A stretch of DNA of 7,315 bases. It comes from Tissierellia bacterium (GTDB lineage Bacteria; Bacillota; Clostridia; Tissierellales; Tepidimicrobiaceae). Numbering within the stretch: the first letter of the stretch is position 1; every line of letters begins with the position of its first letter. Positions 1-5,179 of this stretch are shown one piece after another. A model generated the notes under the pieces. That model saw only the letters and a program-made list of their open reading frames with translations, searched no databases and had not been told where the DNA came from. Made by a program: the position numbers and the translations under genes. Where the stretch lies: the NCBI GenBank assembly GCA_012798935.1, contig JAAZMG010000182.1, positions 1 to 7,315 of the forward strand, given 5' to 3'.

Positions 1-1
1 T

Positions 2-595
2 CAAAACATACTCATTTTAGGAATTGGAGAGAATGGTTTTAGACATATAACAAACAACGAAGGGCCTGTATATACTCCAGATGATTTGAAAGGTTTAAAA
101 TTTAGGACAATGGAAAATCCACTTCATATAGCCGCATTTAAAGGAATGGGTGCTAATCCTACTCCAATAGCTTTTGGCGAGTTATTTACTGCATTACAGC
201 AAAAAACAGTTGATGCCCAAGAACAACCAATAGCTATTTTATATACCTCTAAATTTAATGAAGTGCAAAAATATTTAACTCTTGATGGACATGTGTTTGC
301 AAATTGCCCCTATATAATCAATAAGGATTTCTATGAAGGTTTATCACCAGAACTTCAAAAAGTTATAGCTGATGCAGTAACTAAAACTGTTGAAGTTCAA
401 AGAAAAACTTTAGCTGAAAAAGAAGCAGAGCTTATAGAAGAATTGAAAAATTTAGGAATGGAAGTAAATGAATTAACAGATGAACAAAGACAATTATTTG
501 TAGAAGCTTCACAACCAGCTTATGACTTATTTATAGAAAAATTTGGCGAACAAGGTGAGGAATTGCTTAAATTAGCACAATCATATAATAAGTAA
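2..595 (+). CDS. dctP: TRAP transporter substrate-binding protein, DctP family (5' end missing)
   Basis: This is the extracytoplasmic solute receptor of a tripartite ATP-independent periplasmic (TRAP) transporter, which captures a small organic acid and hands it to the DctQM membrane permease. The reading frame is open from base 2, so the gene starts upstream; 197 residues are visible of a family usually about 330-350 long, and the signal peptide is outside the window. Family landmarks seen: ENGFRHITN near the left edge, TPDDLKGLKFR with the Arg that in SiaP-type receptors clamps the substrate carboxylate, GANPTPIAFGELFTALQQ, then VDAQEQP and SKFNEVQKYL, and a helical Lys/Glu-rich C-terminus. 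The usual DGQENP reads DAQEQP here, so an Asn near the ligand becomes Gln. No dctQ or dctM follows it; they must lie upstream or elsewhere. The substrate cannot be told from sequence. The family call is secure. Confidence 0.93.
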   Translation, partial: QNILILGIGENGFRHITNNEGPVYTPDDLKGLKFRTMENPLHIAAFKGMGANPTPIAFGELFTALQQKTVDAQEQPIAILYTSKFNEVQKYLTLDGHVFANCPYIINKDFYEGLSPELQKVIADAVTKTVEVQRKTLAEKEAELIEELKNLGMEVNELTDEQRQLFVEASQPAYDLFIEKFGEQGEELLKLAQSYNK

Positions 596-667
596 TTCCA
601 TATTATACTATAAATAAAATTTTAATTACTCCTCCTTTAGAGTATATTATAAATTATAATCTAAGTT

Positions 668-717
668 AAGTTAAGGAAACACTTCGGTTAGTATAAACTG
701 TTGTGTTTTCTTAACTT
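668..717 (+). terminator. Long stem-loop after dctP, possible terminator
   Basis: Bases 668-682 pair with 703-717 over 15 positions (14 Watson-Crick pairs and one G-U). After a 2x2 T/T internal loop, 685-689 can pair with 696-700, leaving a six-base apical loop. It lies 73 bases after the dctP stop and before the dehydrogenase. The stem is long, but only a short, interrupted T-stretch follows it, so as an intrinsic terminator it is weak. It could instead protect the 3' end of the dctP message or be an intergenic repeat. The pairing is seen directly; the role is inferred. Confidence 0.5.
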
Positions 718-755
718 TATGTCAAGTTTTATGAATTTTATGGATCTTTTTTATA

Positions 756-761
756 TATAAT
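756..761 (+). promoter_or_regulatory. Possible -10 box for the dehydrogenase gene
   Basis: A perfect TATAAT lies 25 bases before the ATG at 787, which would give a leader of about 20 bases. No convincing TTGACA-like element is found 16-18 bases upstream (the closest, TGAATT at 732, matches poorly), and there is no TG extension. In such AT-rich DNA a lone -10 match is weak evidence. It is listed because the stem-loop at 668-717 suggests the dehydrogenase is transcribed separately from dctP. Confidence 0.35.
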
Positions 762-771
762 TTCAAAATTG

Positions 772-778
772 AAAGGTG
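772..778 (+). promoter_or_regulatory. Ribosome binding site that sets the dehydrogenase start
   Basis: AAAGGTG ends 8 bases before the ATG at 787. The same frame is open from a TTG at 769, but that codon lies just before this site and has no Shine-Dalgarno sequence of its own, so 787 is the likely start. Confidence 0.8.
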
Positions 779-786
779 TGACAAAA

Positions 787-1878
787 ATGCTTTATGTTAA
801 AAAAGATAAATTACAACAATTAATTCAAATTGTTTTTGAAAAGGTTGGATTAACTAGGGAAGATGCAAAACAAGCTTCAGACATTGTTATTCAAGCAGAT
901 GCAACTGGAGTTGAAACCCATGGTCTTGCTCGACTTCCAAACTATGTTATGCATTATAAAGTTGGTGCTGTTAATCTTCATCCAAATATTCGACAAATTA
1001 ATAGTTCTGAAAATTTGATTGCTTTAGACGGAGACGATGCAACAGGACTTGTAGTAGGTCCTGTTGCTTTGAAAAGATGTATCCAGGCTACCAAAAAATT
1101 TGGAATAGCAGCTGTTACTGTTAATAATAGCAATCATTTTGGTTGTGGAAATTATTATGGATGGAAATTCGCAGAGGCTGGACTTATTGGTATCATTTCT
1201 ACTAATACTATTCCTTTGATGGCTCCATTTGGAGGGAAAGAGAGAATGATTGGAACTAATCCAATTACAGTCGCCATTCCTGCCTATGACCAAGATCCTA
1301 TTGTTTTGGATATGGCTACAAGTTTGGTATCTTACGGAAAGATTCAAGTTGCAGCCAATGCAGGAGAAGATATTCCATCCACTTGGGCTAATGATGCTAA
1401 TGGTATTCCAACAACGGATGCTAAGAAAGCTCTTGATGGTACGTTACAGCCTCTAGCTGGTCACAAAGGATATGGATTGGCATTGATTATTGATATCTTC
1501 TGTTCTGTCCTTGCACAAGCATCTTATGGGCCAGATATTATAACCATGGAAGATTATTCTAATTTAGCACCTAAACCTGAATCTATTGGTCACTTTATGC
1601 TTGGTATTGATCCTTCTAAATTTTATCCTCTTATCGATTTCAAAAAAGCAGTAGATCAATATATTGAAGTGATGAAAAGAAGTGAGAAAGCAGATGGAGT
1701 TGAAGAAATTTTTGTTCCTGGAGAAATTGAATTTAGAAGATCGAGAAAATATGAAGAAACTGGAATTCCTGTGAGACCAGAGTTAGAAAAAAGACTCATA
1801 GCTATGTGTAATGAAATTGATATAAATCCTAAAGGTTGCACATCTTTAAAAGAGTTATTGGAGAATTTACTCAACTAA
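787..1878 (+). CDS. Ldh_2-family malate/L-lactate/sulfolactate-type dehydrogenase
   Basis: This is a cytoplasmic NAD(P)-dependent oxidoreductase of the Ldh_2 family (the MDH2/AllD/YiaK/ComC group), which interconverts 2-hydroxy acids and 2-keto acids and is unrelated to classical Rossmann-fold lactate dehydrogenases. The product is 363 residues, within the usual 330-370. Landmarks: GVETHGLARLP (residues 41-51) with His45 at the family's catalytic His position, NNSNHFG (113-119), GTNP (156-159), LDMATS (174-179), GKIQVAA (184-190), HKGYGLAL (226-233), IGHF (267-270) and VPGE near the C-terminus. The adjacent TRAP receptor suggests an imported hydroxy- or keto-acid substrate, but malate, lactate, sulfolactate, ureidoglycolate and diketogulonate enzymes cannot be told apart by reading. 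Codon use is unlike its neighbours: 27 of 35 Ile codons are ATT and only 4 ATA, whereas dctP and murI favour ATA. This is consistent with acquisition from another source. A strong terminator follows. Confidence 0.93.
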   Translation: MLYVKKDKLQQLIQIVFEKVGLTREDAKQASDIVIQADATGVETHGLARLPNYVMHYKVGAVNLHPNIRQINSSENLIALDGDDATGLVVGPVALKRCIQATKKFGIAAVTVNNSNHFGCGNYYGWKFAEAGLIGIISTNTIPLMAPFGGKERMIGTNPITVAIPAYDQDPIVLDMATSLVSYGKIQVAANAGEDIPSTWANDANGIPTTDAKKALDGTLQPLAGHKGYGLALIIDIFCSVLAQASYGPDIITMEDYSNLAPKPESIGHFMLGIDPSKFYPLIDFKKAVDQYIEVMKRSEKADGVEEIFVPGEIEFRRSRKYEETGIPVRPELEKRLIAMCNEIDINPKGCTSLKELLENLLN

Positions 1879-1925
1879 TATTCAATAATTATTATTAGTA
1901 CAGCAGATTAATTTTATATAATGTT

Positions 1926-1967
1926 AAAAAGCAGCTACTGGAATAACAATCCAGTAGCTGCTTTTTT
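1926..1967 (+). terminator. Intrinsic terminator after the dehydrogenase
   Basis: GCAGCTACTGG (1931-1941) pairs perfectly with 1951-1961 around a 9-base loop and is followed by six Ts. Five As before the stem extend the pairing and would also give a T-run on the opposite strand. It starts 48 bases after the dehydrogenase stop and separates that gene from sleB. Confidence 0.93.
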
Positions 1968-2024
1968 CATTTTACTGTATAAAATTTGGATTATTACAAA
2001 AAATATAGAAACCCTGAAAATATG

Positions 2025-2032
2025 AAAGGAGG
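2025..2032 (+). promoter_or_regulatory. Ribosome binding site that sets the sleB TTG start
   Basis: AAAGGAGG is a near-perfect Shine-Dalgarno sequence ending 7 bases before TTG at 2040. The frame is open upstream from a TTG at 1986, but starting there would put this site inside the gene and add 18 polar residues ahead of the hydrophobic signal segment. The TTG at 2040 is therefore preferred. Confidence 0.85.
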
Positions 2033-2039
2033 AAGTTAT

Positions 2040-2759
2040 TTGAAAAAGTTTACTATAATGACCATGATATTTGTTATGGTTTTCTTATCCATAATCATGT
2101 TTTATGAACCAAAGAGTAATTTAGGGGAATCGACAAATAAATATAATATGTTTTTTGCACCTCAAATTCTTTACTGGGGTTCTCGGGGGCAAGATGTAAA
2201 AAATGTTCAATGGCAATTAGTTAAATGGAAATATTTAATTGGAAAAGTAGATGGAGTATATGGACCAGATACCTATAGGGCCGTACGAAGGTTTCAGGCA
2301 AAGCATGGATTAAGAGTAGATGGAGTAGTAGGACCTAGTACAGCAGCAGCCTTAGGTATTACCCTAAGAGGTACTACAGCGCCAGCTTCTGCCCAAGGCC
2401 TCAATAGAAAGGGGGATGAGTACCTTCTAGCAAGAACTATCCATGGAGAAGCCAGGGGAGAGCCCTATATAGGGAAAGTAGCTGTAGCAGCAGTAGTATT
2501 AAATAGGACTAGAAGTCCTAAATTCCCAAATACAGTAGCAGGGGTAGTCTATCAGCCTTTGGCATTTACCGCCGTAGCCGATGGACAGATAAACTTAAAT
2601 CCAGATAAGGACTCTATAAAAGCTGCTAGGGATGCACTAAATGGTTGGGATCCTACTTATGGTTGTCTTTATTATTGGAACCCGGCAACTGCTACAAGTA
2701 GATGGATATGGTCAAGAAAAGTAACTCTTAAAATTGGTAAACACTGGTTTGGACTATAG
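2040..2759 (+). CDS. sleB: Spore cortex-lytic enzyme SleB
   Basis: SleB is a lytic transglycosylase that cuts spore cortex peptidoglycan at muramic-delta-lactam sites during germination. It is made in the forespore, exported and stored near the inner spore membrane. The product is 239 residues from the TTG start. Residues 4-21 form a hydrophobic signal or anchor segment; about 44-105 are a PG_binding_1 domain (GSRGQDVKNVQWQL, VDGVYGPDT, RFQAKHGLRVDGVVGPST); about 128-238 are the SleB/CwlJ hydrolase domain (Hydrolase_2). The catalytic Glu is expected to be Glu137 in ARTIHGEARGEP, followed by VAVAAVVLNR, VADGQINL and a C-terminal IGKHWFGL. No truncation is apparent. ypeB follows after 11 bases, as in Bacillus, where this operon is forespore-specific (sigma-G) and SleB and YpeB depend on each other for stability in the dormant spore. 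The gene shows the organism forms, or descends from formers of, endospores. Confidence 0.96.
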   Translation: MKKFTIMTMIFVMVFLSIIMFYEPKSNLGESTNKYNMFFAPQILYWGSRGQDVKNVQWQLVKWKYLIGKVDGVYGPDTYRAVRRFQAKHGLRVDGVVGPSTAAALGITLRGTTAPASAQGLNRKGDEYLLARTIHGEARGEPYIGKVAVAAVVLNRTRSPKFPNTVAGVVYQPLAFTAVADGQINLNPDKDSIKAARDALNGWDPTYGCLYYWNPATATSRWIWSRKVTLKIGKHWFGL

Positions 2760-2770
2760 GAGGTGATAAT

Positions 2771-4138
2771 ATGGATAAAAGAAGATGGTGGATAGCCCCA
2801 ACTATACTGGGCATAGCCCTTATAATGGCAATAGTTTGGGGTTATAATGAATATACAACTAAGAATCAATTAGGAGTAGCACTAGAAAATCATTACCAAA
2901 GATTGTTTTTTGATGTAAAAAAGCATGTGGAAAATGTACAGGTAGACCTATCAAAGGCTTTGTTATCAGAATCAAGAGACCAAAATGTACTGTTACTTTC
3001 TCGTATAATGAATGAAGCTTATTCTGCTCAAGATAAATTAGGCCAAATGCCCATAACCCATGCGGAAACTGCTAAAACAGAAAAGTTTCTAAACCAAGCT
3101 GCAGACTATAGTTATCATTTAATTCAGAATCATTTAAAGGGGAAACCTTTAACAATGGAGCAGAGGAAAACTTTAGCCAATCTCCAGGATAATTCCTCCG
3201 TTTTTAATAATGAATTAGCAAAACTTCAATCCCAATTAGCGGATAAAACCTTCTTAATGGGCTCTCTTAACAGACGGCAAACCAAAAAAGTTCAACAGGC
3301 CAATGAAAAGGTATTATCAACTAGCATAGGCAGTGTAGAAAGGGTCATGGAAAAAACTCCAGAATTAATATATGATGGTCCTTTTTCAGATCAGATGCTA
3401 AATAGAAAGCCTTTAGGATTAAGTGGAAAGGAGGTATCAAAACAACAAGCAGAAAAAGTAGCTAGAGATTTTTTTGGAGCTGATAGGGTTAAAAATATAA
3501 CTTCCTTTGAAGAAGGAAAGGATGTTTCACAAGTAAGGATACCATCCCATACATTTAACCTATATCCAAAAAATACTTCTAAAGAATTAGCCGTATATAT
3601 GGGAGTATCAAAAAAAGGTGGCAAGGTATTATGGTTAGCCAACCCAAGACCAGTATCCAAGGCTAGTCTATCCATAAAACAGGCTCAGGATAAAGCATTA
3701 AAATATCTTAAAGACAAAGGATTTGACAGCATGGAGCCTAATTATTATTTAAGATATGATGGAACAGTGTTATTTAATTTCGTATATAAAGAAAAAGATG
3801 TAACTATATATCCAGATTTAATAAAAGTCAAAGTAGCCTTAGACAATGGTGAGATTGTAGGATTCGATGCTTCCAGCTATTACCTAAATCATCACAACAG
3901 AGATATTGAAGAAGCCAATATAACCATAGAAGAGGCAAGAGATAAAGTAAAGGTGGACTTTGACATAGATTCTATACGACTTGCTTTAATTCCAAAAGGT
4001 AAAGAGGAAGTTTTATGTTATGAATTTAAAGGAAAATATAGGAATGCAGATTATATAGTATATATAAATGCCCTAAACGGTGAGGAAGAACAAATACTAC
4101 AAATAATAAAAAATGAAAATGGGACATTAACTTTTTAA
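2771..4138 (+). CDS. ypeB: Germination protein YpeB
   Basis: YpeB is the SleB partner required for its accumulation and for holding it inactive in the dormant spore; it is cleaved on germination. The product is 455 residues, close to the usual ~450. Residues about 6-24 form a single N-terminal membrane segment; about 35-195 are a helical region rich in Gln, Lys and Glu; YDGPFSDQM (201-209) is the family linker motif; the rest holds three PepSY-like repeats at roughly 220-290, 298-366 and 382-446, a domain type linked to protease inhibition. Its Shine-Dalgarno sequence, AGGAGGTGAT (2758-2767), overlaps the sleB stop codon, indicating tight co-expression. No broken frame or missing segment is apparent. 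Confidence 0.95.
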   Translation: MDKRRWWIAPTILGIALIMAIVWGYNEYTTKNQLGVALENHYQRLFFDVKKHVENVQVDLSKALLSESRDQNVLLLSRIMNEAYSAQDKLGQMPITHAETAKTEKFLNQAADYSYHLIQNHLKGKPLTMEQRKTLANLQDNSSVFNNELAKLQSQLADKTFLMGSLNRRQTKKVQQANEKVLSTSIGSVERVMEKTPELIYDGPFSDQMLNRKPLGLSGKEVSKQQAEKVARDFFGADRVKNITSFEEGKDVSQVRIPSHTFNLYPKNTSKELAVYMGVSKKGGKVLWLANPRPVSKASLSIKQAQDKALKYLKDKGFDSMEPNYYLRYDGTVLFNFVYKEKDVTIYPDLIKVKVALDNGEIVGFDASSYYLNHHNRDIEEANITIEEARDKVKVDFDIDSIRLALIPKGKEEVLCYEFKGKYRNADYIVYINALNGEEEQILQIIKNENGTLTF

Positions 4139-4145
4139 AAACTTA

Positions 4146-4173
4146 TTGTAAATTCCCCCTAATACTATAGAAT
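4146..4173 (+). promoter_or_regulatory. Candidate murI promoter inside the hairpin
   Basis: TTGTAA (4146-4151), a 16-base spacer and TAGAAT (4168-4173) resemble a sigma-A promoter (4/6 and 5/6 matches). Transcription would start near 4180, giving a leader of about 20 bases that lacks the 5' arm of the hairpin, so the murI ribosome binding site would be free. The match is moderate in AT-rich DNA. It is supported mainly by murI being a housekeeping gene placed directly after a spore-specific operon. Confidence 0.4.
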
Positions 4174-4200
4174 ATATATATGTAAAAGGGGGAATTTTTT
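4150..4200 (+). terminator. Terminator-like hairpin overlapping the murI leader
   Basis: Bases 4150-4160 (AAATTCCCCCT) pair perfectly with 4187-4197 over 11 positions around a 26-base loop, and the 3' arm runs into six Ts (4195-4200) directly before the murI ATG. It has the form of an intrinsic terminator for sleB-ypeB. Its 3' arm also contains the GGGGG Shine-Dalgarno of murI, so any message reading through from ypeB would have that site paired. The long loop lowers confidence that it terminates efficiently. Confidence 0.65.
4184..4192 (+). promoter_or_regulatory. murI ribosome binding site in the hairpin 3' arm
   Basis: AAAAGGGGG ends 8 bases before the ATG at 4201; pairing with 16S rRNA needs one G-U. 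It is the only Shine-Dalgarno-like sequence before murI and fixes the start, and its five Gs form the core of the hairpin's 3' arm. Confidence 0.75.
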
Positions 4201-5007
4201 ATGGACAATAGACCAATTGGAGTATTTGATTCAGGAATTGGTGGGCTAACAGTACTAAAGGAGGTAGTAGAACAATTACCAGGAGAAGATATAATATACT
4301 TTGGAGATACAGCTCGAATTCCTTATGGAACCAGATCCAAAGAAACTGTAATCAAATACTTTTTTCAATCTGTAAGATTTTTATTAACAAAAGAAATAAA
4401 GGCAATTATAATTGCTTGTAATACAGCCTCCGCCCTAGCCATGGAAGAATCCAAAAAGGTATTTGACATACCCATAATAGGAGTTATAGATCCAGGGGCT
4501 AAAGCAGCAGCTTCATCAACTAAGAATTCTACCATTGGGATAATAGGAACAGAAGGTACCATAAACAGTCAGTCCTACCAAAGAAAAATAAGAAAAATGC
4601 TTCCTGGAGGGGAAATAATAGGCATATCCTGTCCCTTATTTGTACCTATAGTGGAAGAAGGATGGGAAAATACAGATGTAGCTTATATAACAGCACAAAA
4701 ATACTTATTGGAATTAAAGGAACACAATGTAGACTCCCTAGTCCTAGGCTGCACCCATTATCCAGCTCTTAGGTACACCATAGCCAAAGTGTTAGGGGAT
4801 AATGTAACCCTAGTAAATCCAGCCTATGAAACGGCCAAAGCTGCAAAGATAATGTTAAAGGAACAAAATCTACTATCCAGTAAAATAGATGGAGGTAAAT
4901 GTGATTTTTATGTAAGTGACGATCCAGAAAAATTTAAACGGATAGGAGGCAATATCCTAAGAAAAGAAATCGCCTCTGTTCAAAAAGTCAATATAGAAAA
5001 CTTATAG
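4201..5007 (+). CDS. murI: Glutamate racemase
   Basis: MurI is a cytoplasmic, cofactor-independent enzyme that converts L-glutamate to the D-glutamate added to the peptidoglycan stem peptide by MurD. The product is 268 residues, a normal length. The two-base catalytic site is complete: FDSGIGG (residues 9-15) with Asp10 and Ser11, YFGDTARIPYG (33-43), ACNTAS with Cys73, and LGCTHYP with Cys184 and His186. Other family motifs are PIIGVIDPGAKAA (91-103) and GTEGTI (116-121). Cys73 and Cys184 are the expected acid/base pair. Closely related Asp/Glu racemases are less likely given the specific TARIPYG and GCTHYP context. It lies 62 bases after ypeB; its expression signals overlap the hairpin there. 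Ile codons are mostly ATA, as in the other right-hand genes. Confidence 0.97.
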   Translation: MDNRPIGVFDSGIGGLTVLKEVVEQLPGEDIIYFGDTARIPYGTRSKETVIKYFFQSVRFLLTKEIKAIIIACNTASALAMEESKKVFDIPIIGVIDPGAKAAASSTKNSTIGIIGTEGTINSQSYQRKIRKMLPGGEIIGISCPLFVPIVEEGWENTDVAYITAQKYLLELKEHNVDSLVLGCTHYPALRYTIAKVLGDNVTLVNPAYETAKAAKIMLKEQNLLSSKIDGGKCDFYVSDDPEKFKRIGGNILRKEIASVQKVNIENL

Positions 5008-5030
5008 ACATTTTCTAATATAAAATATTC

Positions 5031-5077
5031 AATAACTTGCCATAAAAGGTGCCAGGCACCTTTTATGGCAAGTTATT
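5031..5077. repeat. Perfect 47-base palindrome after murI
   Basis: Two 23-base arms (5031-5053 and 5055-5077) are exact reverse complements around a single A at 5054. The core is AAAGGTGCCAGGCACCTTT, flanked by TTGCCAT and ATGGCAA. It begins 24 bases after the murI stop. In RNA it would form a very stable hairpin with a small loop opened from the centre, and could end murI transcription, but no T-run follows the outer stem; only the inner core is followed by four Ts. Symmetry this exact and long fits a dispersed intergenic palindromic element (REP-like) or a protein-binding site as well as a terminator. The structure is certain; the role is not. Confidence 0.9.
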
Positions 5078-5106
5078 CTACTTTTATTGTTAAATAATAC
5101 CCACTA

Positions 5107-5135
5107 TTGACGAAAATATGATAATTCTCTATAAT
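5107..5135 (+). promoter_or_regulatory. Near-consensus sigma-A promoter for the OPT operon
   Basis: TTGACG (5107-5112, 5/6), a spacer of exactly 17 bases, and TATAAT (5130-5135, 6/6). Transcription would start near 5142, leaving a leader of about 38 bases. TATAATTATA (5130-5139) is a short palindrome overlapping the -10 box, but such AT-rich symmetry is expected by chance. This is the best promoter in the window. Confidence 0.85.
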
Positions 5136-5179
5136 TATATTATGTAAACCAAAATAACTATATAGAAAGGGTAGACAAA

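Noticed and set aside
628..638. CTCCTCCTTT, which is a Shine-Dalgarno sequence on the minus strand
   Set aside because: On the minus strand no start codon or open frame follows at a usable distance, and the region is a short intergenic gap.
1250..1456. Second + strand frame inside the dehydrogenase, considered as a sign of frameshift
   Set aside because: The main frame is continuous through all family motifs on both sides, so the overlapping frame is incidental.
1976..2005. Possible sigma-G promoter for sleB (TGTATA, 17 bases, AAAAATA)
   Set aside because: The -35 half is fair but the -10 half matches CATACTA at only four of seven positions. sleB is expected to be sigma-G dependent, yet no site is convincing enough to annotate.
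5123..5137. CodY-box-like 15-mer overlapping the OPT -10 box
   Set aside because: It has five mismatches to AATTTTCWGAAAATT in very AT-rich DNA, where such matches are common by chance. CodY control of a peptide transporter would make sense but is not supported here.
5142..5147. ATG-TAA minimal start-stop at the predicted OPT transcript start
   Set aside because: It has no ribosome binding site and would be at the very 5' end of the message; chance occurrence in AT-rich DNA.
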